The notes under the pieces were generated by a model. The model saw nothing but the letters and a program-made list of their open reading frames with translations, was not told the origin of the DNA and made no database searches. A stretch of DNA of 64,000 nt, taken from NCBI RefSeq assembly GCF_000620765.1, contig NZ_JIAK01000015.1, positions 1 through 64,000 of the forward strand. The letters are read 5' to 3'. Position numbers and translations under genes: made by a program. Position 1 is the first letter of the stretch; each line of letters begins with the position of its first letter. Of this stretch, positions 16,487 to 25,087 are shown in pieces. This DNA comes from Desulfovermiculus halophilus DSM 18834. GTDB taxonomy: Bacteria > Desulfobacterota > Desulfovibrionia > Desulfovibrionales > Desulfothermaceae.

Positions 16487-17713
16487 TTACTTCGCGCAGA
16501 TCAAGTCCCATATCTTCCAGGCCACGTCGGCTTTGCTCATTGTGGGCAGGGGGGTCTTTTGCTGGTCGGGAAAGTGGACAGTGACCGAGTTCTGGGCGGC
16601 ATTGAAACCTGTTCCGGATTGGGTGATCCGGTTGGCCACAATGCAGTTCAGGTGCTTGGTCTGTATCTTGTCCTGGACCAAGTGATCATGGTCGGCTTCT
16701 GATTCGGCGGCAAAGCCGATCAGTGTCTGGCCCTCCCGCTTGTGCTCTCCCAAGGTCCGCAGAATGTCCGGGTTGGGCGCAAAGGGTATGCTCAGTCCGT
16801 CCTTCTGGTGGGCGCTTTTTTTGATCTTCTGGTCCGAGCACGCTGCCGGCCGAAAATCACAGACAGCGGCGGTGAGGCATCCGATGTCGGCCCGGGGCCA
16901 GATATCCATGCAGGCCTCAAACATCTCCCGGGCGGTGGTAACCTCGGTCCGAACGATCCCCTGGGGCAGCCATTGGCTGTTCGGGCCGCAGACACAGTGT
17001 ACATCCGCTCCCCGCAGCCATGCGGTCAAGGCCATTGCAGCGCCCATTTTCCCGGAGGACGGGTTGGACCAATAGCGGACCGGATCCCAGAACTCCCGGG
17101 TCGGGCCAAAAGTGATCAGCACCCTGCGGCCCTGGAGGTCGGATCCGGTCATGCTCTGCAGGGTTTTCCAGAATATCTCGGGGCCGCTGGCCAGGCGTCC
17201 GGCTCCCTGGTCTCCGCAGGCCACCAGCCCCCGGTCCGGGGGGATAAGATGGACGGAGTCCCTTTGCTCCAGGCGGTGAACATTCTCCTGCGTTGCCTCG
17301 GCCTCCCACAGGTTGGGGTTCATGGCCGGGGCAAGGACAATGGGACAGGGGGCAGCCAGCAGCTGACAGGAAAGCATGGTATCCGCCAGGCCGGAGGCCA
17401 GTTTGCCCAGGGTGTTGGCGCTGGCCGGAGCCACAAGAAAGGCCCGGCTCTCCTGCCCTGGCTCCAGGTGGGCGTAGACGTCGTCGCCGGGGGCGAACAG
17501 CCGGGTATAGACCGGCTGCACCCCCAGGGCGGTCAAGGACAGCGGAGTGATGAATTCAGCCCCGGCCCGGGTCAGGGTCGCACCCACTCGGAGTCCGAAC
17601 TTCTGAAAGGCCCGGCAGAGATCCAGGGCCTTGTACGCGGCGATGCTGCCGCAGATGCCCAGATGGAGCCGGGCCCCTGCGACGGTGGACAAATAGTAGT
17701 GGTCTGGGATCAT
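16487..17713 (-). CDS. coaBC: Phosphopantothenoylcysteine decarboxylase/synthetase
   Basis: Bifunctional flavoprotein making 4'-phosphopantetheine for coenzyme A. It has 408 residues. The N-terminal CoaC half has LGICGSIAAYKALDLCR, the substrate-binding APAMNPNLW (about residue 127) and CGDQGAGRLA. The C-terminal CoaB half has VLITFGPTREFWDPVRYWSNPSSGKMG, TAAVCDFRPA and an SAHQKDG segment corresponding to the lysine region. Its ATG shares bases with the upstream lipoprotein's stop (ATGA), indicating translational coupling. Confidence 0.95.
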   Translation of the reverse strand: MIPDHYYLSTVAGARLHLGICGSIAAYKALDLCRAFQKFGLRVGATLTRAGAEFITPLSLTALGVQPVYTRLFAPGDDVYAHLEPGQESRAFLVAPASANTLGKLASGLADTMLSCQLLAAPCPIVLAPAMNPNLWEAEATQENVHRLEQRDSVHLIPPDRGLVACGDQGAGRLASGPEIFWKTLQSMTGSDLQGRRVLITFGPTREFWDPVRYWSNPSSGKMGAAMALTAWLRGADVHCVCGPNSQWLPQGIVRTEVTTAREMFEACMDIWPRADIGCLTAAVCDFRPAACSDQKIKKSAHQKDGLSIPFAPNPDILRTLGEHKREGQTLIGFAAESEADHDHLVQDKIQTKHLNCIVANRITQSGTGFNAAQNSVTVHFPDQQKTPLPTMSKADVAWKIWDLICAK

Positions 17714-18192
17714 TGAGACAAAACCCGTTCTGAAAACTCGGAGCCGTCCTGGTTGACGGCCGGGCTGACCCAGATCTCCAACCGGGTGGAGAAGTGGCCT
17801 TTGTGAATGCGGATGACGCAGACTTTTTCCGGCTTTTCAAAGACCATGAGATGATGACCGTACTTGAAGTAGCTCAAGGGTGACCAGCCGGCCTCCGGCA
17901 TCTCCCGGAGATAAAAGGAGGACAGGGAGGTGGGATCCACCCATCCGGTGTAGACCAGTGCACCGGCCTTGACCTGAGGCGTCTGCATGATGAAGGAATC
18001 ATCGCTCTGCAGCTTCATCTCTCCCGGGATGCGGACATCCGTAAACTCATAGGCCGGGGCCGGGGTCTCCAGAGTGGCATTGCCGGACAGGGTGGCGCCC
18101 TGGGGCGATGATTGGGAGGAGGACAGTGCGCTGCAGCCGAATGCACCGAGGCAGGCCAAAACAATTGCAGTCCAGTAAACGTATCTGTGCAT
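17710..18192 (-). CDS. Putative lipoprotein, function unknown
   Basis: A 160-residue exported protein. Its signal segment, residues 7-19, is followed by a G-A-F-G-C lipobox (a weak match, since alanine occupies the -3 position). The mature part contains VYTGWVDPTSLSSFYLREMPEAGW and VFEKPEKVCVIRIHKG. Desulfovibrionales proteins of similar size occur next to coaBC, which fits the overlap here. GGAGG lies seven bases before the ATG at 18192. The 111-base interval to queA should contain divergent promoters. No enzymatic function can be assigned. Confidence 0.75.
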   Translation of the reverse strand: MHRYVYWTAIVLACLGAFGCSALSSSQSSPQGATLSGNATLETPAPAYEFTDVRIPGEMKLQSDDSFIMQTPQVKAGALVYTGWVDPTSLSSFYLREMPEAGWSPLSYFKYGHHLMVFEKPEKVCVIRIHKGHFSTRLEIWVSPAVNQDGSEFSERVLSQ

Positions 18193-18303
18193 GGGAGACC
18201 TCCATTCAGGAGTAGACGTTGCATGCGGCCCGGTTTTCAGCCACACTCCACTTCCCGCTGCTCCGGGTTTGAGACTGGGAAATTCAATCATACCGATACG
18301 CAT

Positions 18304-19410
18304 ATGACAAGGGACAAAACTGACCATCTGCCTGTGGATTACGATCTGGAAAGCTATGCCTTTGACCTGCCTTCCGAACAGATTGCGCAGGCCCCGTGCG
18401 AAGACCGGCAGGGGTCACGGCTGTTGATTCTGGACCGGACCTCGGGGAGTATTCGGCACGAACAGTTCTCACGCCTGGGGGATTTCTTGCCCCCAAGAAG
18501 CGTTATTGTCACCAATGTGAGTAAGGTTATACCGGCCAGACTGCATGGACGCAAGAGGACAACCCAGGGTAAGGTTGAGTTTTTGCTCCTGACCCCGCTT
18601 CCGGCTGTTGAATGCTCCAGGATCAAGGACGGGAACTACCGGGCCAGGGTGGAAGGTCTGCTCCGCCCGGCGAAGGGGTTGCGCCCAGGGAGCCGGGTGG
18701 ACCTGCCCGGAGAGATAAAGCTGCAGGTGGAGGCGGTCCATGACTTCGGCCGGAGTACGGTGCTCTTGGAATGGAAAGGAGATTTAGCCGCCATCCTGGC
18801 CAGTTGCGGGAGCCTTCCTTTGCCCCCGTACATTCGGCGGCCGGAGGGACCGGAGGACAGAGACCGGTACCAGACCGTCTACGCCCGGGCCGAGGGGCTG
18901 GGCTCTGTGGCCGCTCCAACGGCCGGGCTGCATTTTACCCGGGGACACATCCGGAATCTGCAGGCCCAGGGACATACCTTTGTGGACCTCATCCTGTACG
19001 TCGGCTACGGGACATTTACTCCAATCCGGGTCAGAGACATCCGCACCCACCGGATGCATGCCGAGCTGATGCAGATTTCGGAGCAGTCTGCGCGGACCTT
19101 GCAGCAGGCATCAGCTGCAGGGCGGCCCATCGTGGCCGTGGGGACCACCAGCGTCCGGGCCCTGGAGAGCGCGTATGCCCGTTTCGGCGAGATCCGGGCT
19201 TTCTGCGGCTGGACGGATCTGTACCTGTATCCCGGGGCATCGTTTGGGGTGGTTGATCATTTGCTCACAAACTTTCATCTTCCCCGGTCCTCGCTTATAT
19301 TGATGGTTGCCGCATTTGCGGGAAGACAGCAGGTCCTGGACGCCTATGAACAGGCGGTGGCCAGCGGGTACAGATTCTTTTCCTATGGAGACGCCATGTT
19401 CATCAAATAG
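18304..19410 (+). CDS. queA: tRNA preQ1(34) S-adenosylmethionine ribosyltransferase-isomerase
   Basis: Builds epoxyqueuosine on tRNA from preQ1 using the ribosyl moiety of SAM. It has 368 residues. Visible family blocks are FDLPSEQIAQAP, NVSKVIPARLHGRK, GSVAAPTAGLHFT, LYVGYGTFTPIRV, HRMHAELMQIS, AVGTTSVRALES and the C-terminal LLTNFHLPRSSLILMVAAFAG. The ATG at 18304 has no ribosome site; a weak TTGAGA-16-TACCGA stands directly upstream, so the transcript may be nearly leaderless, but this is uncertain. Confidence 0.95.
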   Translation: MTRDKTDHLPVDYDLESYAFDLPSEQIAQAPCEDRQGSRLLILDRTSGSIRHEQFSRLGDFLPPRSVIVTNVSKVIPARLHGRKRTTQGKVEFLLLTPLPAVECSRIKDGNYRARVEGLLRPAKGLRPGSRVDLPGEIKLQVEAVHDFGRSTVLLEWKGDLAAILASCGSLPLPPYIRRPEGPEDRDRYQTVYARAEGLGSVAAPTAGLHFTRGHIRNLQAQGHTFVDLILYVGYGTFTPIRVRDIRTHRMHAELMQISEQSARTLQQASAAGRPIVAVGTTSVRALESAYARFGEIRAFCGWTDLYLYPGASFGVVDHLLTNFHLPRSSLILMVAAFAGRQQVLDAYEQAVASGYRFFSYGDAMFIK

Positions 19411-19496
19411 GGGACATCAGATCGCAAGAACCGGCGGCTCCATAGAAACGTTGAGGGATCCGGCGGGATGGGGGCGGATGGTTTCACCCGTTCCTA

Positions 19497-19530
19497 TTGA
19501 CAAAATATGCCGAAACTGGTCTCTACCTAA
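19497..19530 (+). promoter_or_regulatory. Possible promoter of the oxoacid:ferredoxin oxidoreductase operon
   Basis: A perfect TTGACA (19497-19502) lies 80 bases before the ferredoxin ATG. The -10 region (about 19520-19530, TCTCTACCTAA) is a poor match, so only the -35 supports the call. Confidence 0.3.
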
Positions 19531-19581
19531 GTTTGGTCCAATTTTGCGGGTTATTGGTTATGAATGTGGAGTGGAGAGGAT

Positions 19582-19821
19582 ATGTCCAGAGTGGAAATAC
19601 GCGAGGAACGATGCAAGGGATGCATGCTGTGCACGACGGTTTGCCCTGCTGGGATTCTGGAGCAGTCCGAGGAGATGAATGCCCTGGGATACAAGGTTGT
19701 GCACATGATTCCTGGAGGAATGGAACAGTGCAAGGGGTGTGCGTTTTGTGCCCAGATCTGTCCGGATATGGTTATCCGGGTCTTTCGGACCCAAAACAAC
19801 GGGGATGGACATGAGGAGTGA
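19582..19821 (+). CDS. 2-oxoacid:ferredoxin oxidoreductase, ferredoxin-type delta subunit
   Basis: A 79-residue 2[4Fe-4S] ferredoxin subunit. Both binding motifs are complete: CKGCMLCTTVCP and CKGCAFCAQICP, each CxxCxxCxxxCP. It passes electrons from the TPP-dependent catalytic subunits to soluble ferredoxin. GGAG five bases before the ATG at 19582 fixes the start. It overlaps the start of the alpha gene by 11 bases, so the four-gene order is delta-alpha-beta-gamma. Confidence 0.9.
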   Translation: MSRVEIREERCKGCMLCTTVCPAGILEQSEEMNALGYKVVHMIPGGMEQCKGCAFCAQICPDMVIRVFRTQNNGDGHEE

Positions 19822-20899
19822 ACGGATACTGGTCAAGGGAAACGAGGCGATTGCCATGGGGGCCATGGCCGCGGGATGCGAATGCTACTTCGCCTACCCC
19901 ATCACCCCCCAAAGCGATATACCTGAATATTTATCCACGGCCCTGGTGGAGGCCGGGGGAGAGTTCATCCAGGCCGAGAGCGAGATAGCCGCCTCCAATA
20001 TGCTGCTTGGGGCCGCGGCCTGCGGCAAGAGAGCGATGACCTCCTCATCCAGCCCGGGGATTTCCCTCAAGCAGGAGGCGATCTCCTACATGGCCGGAAG
20101 CGATCTACCGGCGGTCATCGTCAATATCTGTCGGGGCGGACCCGGACTGGGCAGCATAGATCCGTCCCAGGGGGACTACTATCAGGCCACCCGCGGGGGC
20201 GGACACGGCGACTATCGGACGCTGGTCCTGGCTCCATCCACCTGCCAGGAGGCCTATGATGCGACAATCGAAGCCTTTGATCTGGCCTTTCGCTACCGCA
20301 ATCCGATCATGATCCTTGGAGATGCCATTCTGGGCCAGATGAAGGAGCCCATACATCCCTGGAAGACCCGGGGGAGGCCGGCCGGTGAAGCCGAGGAATG
20401 GTCCTTGAGCGGAGCCAAGGGGCGGGAGCCGCGGCTGCTGAAATCCCTGTATCTGTCCGAAGGGGCCCTGGCCGGGCACCATGCCCATTTGGTTGAAAAA
20501 TACCGGACCATGCAGGATGAGGCCAGGGGAGAGCATGTATGGACCGAGGATGCCGATCTGGTAGTTGTGGCCTACGGATCCATAGCCCGAATAGCCAAAA
20601 GCACGGTGCGGACCCTGCGGGCTGAGGGGTACCGGGTGGGGCTTTTTCGTCCGGTGACCCTGTACCCGTTTCCATCCCCGGATCTGGCCGGTCTGGCCGC
20701 CCGGGGCAAGCGGTTTGTGACTGTGGAGCACAATACCGGGCAGATGGTTGACGATGTGCGCCTGGCAATCCGGCGGCACGCCGATTCCGAGCTTTTGACC
20801 GTATATCCGGGCGTTTTGCCCAACCCGGAAGATTTTGAACACCCCATCCGTCGACTGATGGATACCGAGAATCAGCCGGAGGAGGCACGGCATGTATAA
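19811..20899 (+). CDS. vorB: 2-oxoacid:ferredoxin oxidoreductase alpha subunit (VorB type)
   Basis: Catalytic alpha subunit, 362 residues. Conserved elements are VKGNEAIAMGAMAAGCECYFAYPITPQ at the N-terminus, FIQAESEIAASNMLLGAA, TSSSSPGISL, NICRGGPGLGSIDPSQGDYYQA and the Pyr-domain end FRYRNPIMILGDAILGQM. The sequence pattern matches VorB-like proteins annotated as 3-methyl-2-oxobutanoate (branched-chain) or 2-oxoglutarate oxidoreductase; the two cannot be separated by eye. It couples oxidative decarboxylation to acyl-CoA with ferredoxin reduction. The ATG at 19811 overlaps the delta gene. Confidence 0.88.
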   Translation: MRSERILVKGNEAIAMGAMAAGCECYFAYPITPQSDIPEYLSTALVEAGGEFIQAESEIAASNMLLGAAACGKRAMTSSSSPGISLKQEAISYMAGSDLPAVIVNICRGGPGLGSIDPSQGDYYQATRGGGHGDYRTLVLAPSTCQEAYDATIEAFDLAFRYRNPIMILGDAILGQMKEPIHPWKTRGRPAGEAEEWSLSGAKGREPRLLKSLYLSEGALAGHHAHLVEKYRTMQDEARGEHVWTEDADLVVVAYGSIARIAKSTVRTLRAEGYRVGLFRPVTLYPFPSPDLAGLAARGKRFVTVEHNTGQMVDDVRLAIRRHADSELLTVYPGVLPNPEDFEHPIRRLMDTENQPEEARHV

Positions 20900-21650
20900 G
20901 GAAGAACAGGTTTTTTCCGCTCCGGAGGTGATGGTCGACACCCCCATGCATTTTTGTCCCGGATGCCATCACGGCATCATTCATCGTCTGGTCGGCGAAT
21001 GCCTGACCGAACTGGGTCTGGTTGATTCCACGATATGTGTCGGGTCTGTCGGCTGCTCGGTGTTTATCTACAACTACCTGCGGGTGGATGCAGTTGAATC
21101 CCCGCATGGCCGGGCCGCGGCAGTGGCCACCGGGGTCAAGCGGGCCAGGCCGGACAACTTTGTGTTTACCTATCAAGGTGACGGGGACCTGGCCGCAATC
21201 GGGCTTTCGGAGATCGTCTATGCCGCCAACCGGGGGGAGAAAGTGAGTGTGGTCTTTGTGAACAACACTGTCTACGGCATGACCGGCGGACAGATGGCTC
21301 CCACGACCATGGTGGGGCAAAAGACCACCACCTGCGCCGGGGGCCGATGTCAGGAACGGGACGGAGCGCCCCTGAAAATGGCCGAGATGCTGGCTTCCTT
21401 GGAGGGGACGGCATTTTCCGCCCGGGTGGCTGTGGACAGCATTCCGCATTTGAAAAAGGCCAAGAAGGCCCTGCGCAAGGCCTGTGAGGTCCAGATCCAG
21501 GGCCGGGGGCTGGGTTTTATCGAGTTTCTGTCCGCCTGCCCCACCAACTGGCATATGACTCCCCTGCAAGCCAATGCGCGGATCAGCAAAGAACTGACCT
21601 CCTATTTTCCCCTGGGGACCTACAAGGAACCGGACCACACCCAGGAGTAG
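20892..21650 (+). CDS. 2-oxoacid:ferredoxin oxidoreductase beta subunit (TPP-binding)
   Basis: A 252-residue thiamine-diphosphate-binding subunit. FCPGCHHGIIHRL opens the conserved part; the TPP motif is GDGDLAAIG followed 27 residues later by VNNTVYGMTGGQ. CVGSVGCSVF supplies a cysteine pair typical of the beta chain. It overlaps the alpha gene by 8 bases. With alpha, gamma and delta it makes a complete VOR/KOR-type enzyme. Confidence 0.9.
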   Translation: MYKEEQVFSAPEVMVDTPMHFCPGCHHGIIHRLVGECLTELGLVDSTICVGSVGCSVFIYNYLRVDAVESPHGRAAAVATGVKRARPDNFVFTYQGDGDLAAIGLSEIVYAANRGEKVSVVFVNNTVYGMTGGQMAPTTMVGQKTTTCAGGRCQERDGAPLKMAEMLASLEGTAFSARVAVDSIPHLKKAKKALRKACEVQIQGRGLGFIEFLSACPTNWHMTPLQANARISKELTSYFPLGTYKEPDHTQE

Positions 21651-21675
21651 ATTTTCAGCCAAGGAGTGAAAGGAC

Positions 21676-22245
21676 GTGTATCAGGATGTAATTATTGCCG
21701 GGTTCGGCGGGCAGGGCGTACTGCTCATCGGCAACGTGCTGGCCCAGGCGGCAATGCAGGCCGGGCGGAACGTGACCTTTATGCCCGTCTATGGGGTGGA
21801 GATGCGCGGGGGCACGGCCAACTGCACCGTGGTTGTCTCCGATCAGGAGATTGGATCCCCGGTTATTCATTCCCCTATGAGTGTGATCGCCATGAATCAG
21901 CCCTCGTTGGTCAAATTTCAACCCAGGCTGAGGTCGGGAGGGATCCTGGTGGTCAACTCCTCTTTGGTGGAGGCCGAGATCCTGGACCAGGAGGGCGGGC
22001 AGACCATTGTCCCTGTTCCGGCCAACGAACTGGCCAACGAGCTGGGCAGCATAAAGATGGCCAATATTGTGGCCCTCGGGGCCTGGGTGCAGGCCACCGT
22101 AGCCCTGCCCATGCAGAGCGTACGGGATGTGGTTGCCTCCATGTTCGCTTCCAAGGGAGAAAAGCTGATCCAGGCCAACGACGCGGCGCTGCTTCGCGGG
22201 GCTGAATGGGCGCAGAGCCGGGCCCGGGCCGGACAGCCCGTGTGA
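21676..22245 (+). CDS. 2-oxoacid:ferredoxin oxidoreductase gamma subunit
   Basis: A 189-residue gamma chain starting at a GTG (21676) preceded by AAAGGA. The opening VIIAGFGGQGVLLIGNVLAQAA and MPVYGVEMRGGTANCTVVVSD are hallmarks of this domain, which completes the active-site cleft between alpha and beta. It ends the operon; aroE follows after 49 bases in the same direction and may be read through. Confidence 0.92.
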   Translation: MYQDVIIAGFGGQGVLLIGNVLAQAAMQAGRNVTFMPVYGVEMRGGTANCTVVVSDQEIGSPVIHSPMSVIAMNQPSLVKFQPRLRSGGILVVNSSLVEAEILDQEGGQTIVPVPANELANELGSIKMANIVALGAWVQATVALPMQSVRDVVASMFASKGEKLIQANDAALLRGAEWAQSRARAGQPV

Positions 22246-22294
22246 GGATACGGGCAGCGCACCTCAAGATGCCTGAGCGCGAGTAAAACGTGCG

Positions 22295-23140
22295 ATGAAT
22301 TCGAGCCAGCCAGACCCGACCTGCCCGGTTCATCCCCCTGAGGCCCTGTACGGAGTCCTGGGCCATCCTGTCGGCCATTCCCTGAGCCCGATTCTGCATT
22401 CCTGGGCCCTGGCTGAGCTGGGTTCCCCTGGGGCATATATGCGCTGGGACATCCGGCCGGTAGCCTTAGATGCCTTTATGCTGGCCGTGCGGACCCTGCC
22501 TGTTCACGGGGCGAGTGTCACCCTGCCCTACAAGCAACGGATCATCCCCTACCTGGACCATTTGACCCCGGAGGCCAAAGGCATCAGGGCGGTGAACACC
22601 CTGTTCTGGGAGCGGGGCGCTTTGTGGGGGGATAATACGGATTGCCTGGGCATCCTGCGCCCTCTCAAAGAGCGGGGGATCCGTCCGGACACGGCTCTGG
22701 TCCTTGGGGCCGGGGGAGCGGCTTTGGCCGCTGTCCGGGCGCTGCGCAGGCTGGGCTGTCCGGGGATCAGGGTGGCCGCGCGGGACCAGAAGAAGGCAGC
22801 AGAGGTGTTTCCGGAGCTTGTGTGTGTGCCCTGGGAGGAACTGGGGACCCAGACTCCGGATCTGGTGCTGAACACAACCCCACTGGGCATGAGAGGAGAT
22901 TTGGAAGGCCTGTCGCCGTGGCCGGATCCAGAGGGCCTTTTGGGCGTGGGCTGTGTCTTTGACCTGGTGTACACCCCACTGGAAACCAAGCTTTTGCAGG
23001 AGGCCCGGGCCGCCGGCTGCCGAACCGTCAGCGGTCTGGAGATGTTCGTCCACCAGGCCCTGGGCCAGACACAACGCTGGATCGGCCGGGGCTTTGACCC
23101 CGGCAGGGCACTGTCCCTGCTGACCGGCTGCCTGCAGTAG
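22295..23140 (+). CDS. aroE: Shikimate dehydrogenase
   Basis: NADPH-dependent reduction of 3-dehydroshikimate in aromatic amino-acid synthesis. It has 281 residues. YGVLGHPVGHSLSPILHSWAL binds shikimate, VTLPYKQRIIPYLD carries the catalytic lysine, AVNTLFWERGALWGDNTDCLG and LVLGAGGAALAAVRAL form the cofactor site, and the C-terminus has SGLEMFVHQALGQ. No clear ribosome site precedes the ATG; no better in-frame start is available. Confidence 0.94.
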   Translation: MNSSQPDPTCPVHPPEALYGVLGHPVGHSLSPILHSWALAELGSPGAYMRWDIRPVALDAFMLAVRTLPVHGASVTLPYKQRIIPYLDHLTPEAKGIRAVNTLFWERGALWGDNTDCLGILRPLKERGIRPDTALVLGAGGAALAAVRALRRLGCPGIRVAARDQKKAAEVFPELVCVPWEELGTQTPDLVLNTTPLGMRGDLEGLSPWPDPEGLLGVGCVFDLVYTPLETKLLQEARAAGCRTVSGLEMFVHQALGQTQRWIGRGFDPGRALSLLTGCLQ

Positions 23141-23239
23141 AGCAGCCCCGGGGGATGGACTCAGGGGGGCGGCATACCCTTCTGTCTCTAAGAGCCACTT
23201 TCTGGGGTTAAGAGCCCGAGCTTCGCGACTTTAAAGGAA

Positions 23240-23251
23240 GGGGGCGCCCCC
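23240..23251. repeat. 12-bp GC palindrome between convergent aroE and mltD
   Basis: GGGGGCGCCCCC is a perfect palindrome without a loop in the 126-base gap where aroE and mltD converge. It could contribute to a bidirectional terminator but has no T-tract. Confidence 0.4.
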
Positions 23252-23266
23252 GGCAGCGGTCGATCC

Positions 23267-25057
23267 TTAGCGGGTATAGATGGTCAGGGTGTCCCCGGGA
23301 TGGATGATGTCCCGGGAGGAGAGCTTGTTCCAGTCCATGATCTTGTCCGGACTGACCCCGAATTTTCTGGCAATGGACCAGACGTTGTCTCCTTTTTGGA
23401 CTTGATAATCGACCCTGGCCTGTCTGGCGGTTCTCTGGGTTGTGACCTGCTGGGCATGGGTGATGTCCGGGATATACAGCTTGGTGCCCACCTTGAGCGG
23501 GTCCTGTTTGGTCAGCCCGTTGGCCTGGACCAGGGTGGACAGGCTGAGCTCAAACTTGCGGGCGATGCCCCAGAGGGTATCCCCGGACTTGACCGAGTAA
23601 TTGGCCCGCTTGGTGGCGATGCGTCTGGTCCCGGCCCGGCCGGGAAGCTGTATCTTCTGGCCGACTGAGAGGTGTTGGGCGTTGAGCTTCGGGTTGGTCC
23701 GGCGCAGGGACTGGACTGAAATGTCCATGCTTCTGGCTATGCTCCACAGGGTATCGCCGGAACGAACAATATACGTTGATCCGGAGCCAGAGTACGAACC
23801 TGTGCCTGCAGGCTGCTCCTGGCCGGGGACCAGGACCCACTGGCCGGGCTGAAGGGTGTTTGAGGACGTCTGATTGAAATCCTTGAGGGCGGATAAGGGG
23901 ACGTCAAAGCGTTTGGAGAGCTTCCACCAGGAGTCGCCGGGACGGATCCGGTACCGGTGGACGCCTTTGGAGGCCGTGTGGCGGGTGGAGTTCAGGAACT
24001 GTTTGGCTGTCGCGATTTTGGTCTGGGGCAGATACACCCGGGCCTTTCCGTTCGGAGGGGCTGCTGAGCGCAGGAAACGGGGGTTGTAGGTCCGGAATTT
24101 TTTCCAGCTCAGGCCCACTGCTTCGGCCAGGGCCACAAGATCGGTCCCCGGCTGAACCTGGATTGATGCCGGTTGGGCCGGTGCATCCCAATTCAGGGGT
24201 TCAAAGTCCAATGTCTCCAGGTTGCGGACTATCTTCAGCACGGCCAGAAACTTGGGCACATAGCGGCAGGTTTCGTTGTGCAGGGCCTTGGACGAGGCCA
24301 GGTCGAAATAGTCCGAAGCCCCGCTGCGCCGCATGGCCTGGGAAACATGTCCGCCCCCGGCGTTGTATGCGGCCAGAACCAGATACCAGTCCCCAAAGCG
24401 CTTATAGAGCTGCTTGAGATATTTTGCCGCGGCCACAGTCGCCTTGTACGGGTCCCTGCGTTCATCCACCCACCAATTCGCTTTCAGGCCGAACATGCGT
24501 CCGGTGGCCGGCATGAACTGCCACATGCCGGCTGCCCCGGCATGGGAATAGGCCAGAGGATCGAATCCGCTTTCGGCAAAGGGGAGAAAAACCAAGTCCT
24601 GGGGAAGTCCGCGCTCTGTAAATACCTTGCGTATATATGGGAGGTAATGTTCGGCCCGCTTCAGCCAGCGCTGAAAGACATGGTGTTTGGTCTTTGAGTA
24701 ATAGACGAAGTAGTCGTGAAGGATATCGGTTTCCCGGATGTCCAGTTCAAAGGTGATCTCCGCCTCGCTGTGCAGGGCTTTGCGCTGCTCAGGCGTCAGC
24801 TCCTTTTCTTCGGCTTTGACCTGGGGAGAACCGGTAACCTCTTGGTCCAGAGGCTGGCCGAGATCCGGCCCGGGAGCCGGGATGTTCAGGTGCGCTCCCT
24901 GGGACCGCGAATCGGTCTGATCAGCTTCGGACCGGGACTTGTCCTGATGGGAGGTGCTGGCTTGGTCTGCTGTTTCGGGGCCGGATTCCCCGGGGCCGAC
25001 ATGGGCGCATCCAGCAAGGAAGACGGCAAAAAGACAGCAGCAAAGGATACAGCGCAT
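23267..25057 (-). CDS. mltD: Membrane-bound lytic murein transglycosylase D with LysM repeats
   Basis: Cleaves glycan strands of peptidoglycan. It has 596 residues. A signal peptide ends in an LAGC lipobox with Cys17, so it is an outer-membrane lipoprotein. A variable acidic linker runs to about residue 100. The SLT domain carries the catalytic glutamate E162 in PFAESGFDPLAYSHAGAAGMWQ and later VLAAYNAGGG. Four clear LysM modules follow (about residues 365-415, 425-475, 485-530 and 545-595), with a degenerate fifth just before them. It is longer than E. coli MltD, which has two LysM modules. Confidence 0.93.
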   Translation of the reverse strand: MRCILCCCLFAVFLAGCAHVGPGESGPETADQASTSHQDKSRSEADQTDSRSQGAHLNIPAPGPDLGQPLDQEVTGSPQVKAEEKELTPEQRKALHSEAEITFELDIRETDILHDYFVYYSKTKHHVFQRWLKRAEHYLPYIRKVFTERGLPQDLVFLPFAESGFDPLAYSHAGAAGMWQFMPATGRMFGLKANWWVDERRDPYKATVAAAKYLKQLYKRFGDWYLVLAAYNAGGGHVSQAMRRSGASDYFDLASSKALHNETCRYVPKFLAVLKIVRNLETLDFEPLNWDAPAQPASIQVQPGTDLVALAEAVGLSWKKFRTYNPRFLRSAAPPNGKARVYLPQTKIATAKQFLNSTRHTASKGVHRYRIRPGDSWWKLSKRFDVPLSALKDFNQTSSNTLQPGQWVLVPGQEQPAGTGSYSGSGSTYIVRSGDTLWSIARSMDISVQSLRRTNPKLNAQHLSVGQKIQLPGRAGTRRIATKRANYSVKSGDTLWGIARKFELSLSTLVQANGLTKQDPLKVGTKLYIPDITHAQQVTTQRTARQARVDYQVQKGDNVWSIARKFGVSPDKIMDWNKLSSRDIIHPGDTLTIYTR

Positions 25058-25087
25058 ACAGACTTTCCTTCAAGGAGCTTGGTTTTT

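Noticed and set aside
19931-19940. A TTATCCACGG sequence resembling a DnaA box
   Set aside because: A single near-match inside the vorB coding region with no cluster, AT-rich region or dnaA/dnaN nearby; not evidence for an origin.
23240-23251. GC palindrome as a transcription terminator
   Set aside because: It has no loop and no T-tract; recorded only as a repeat.
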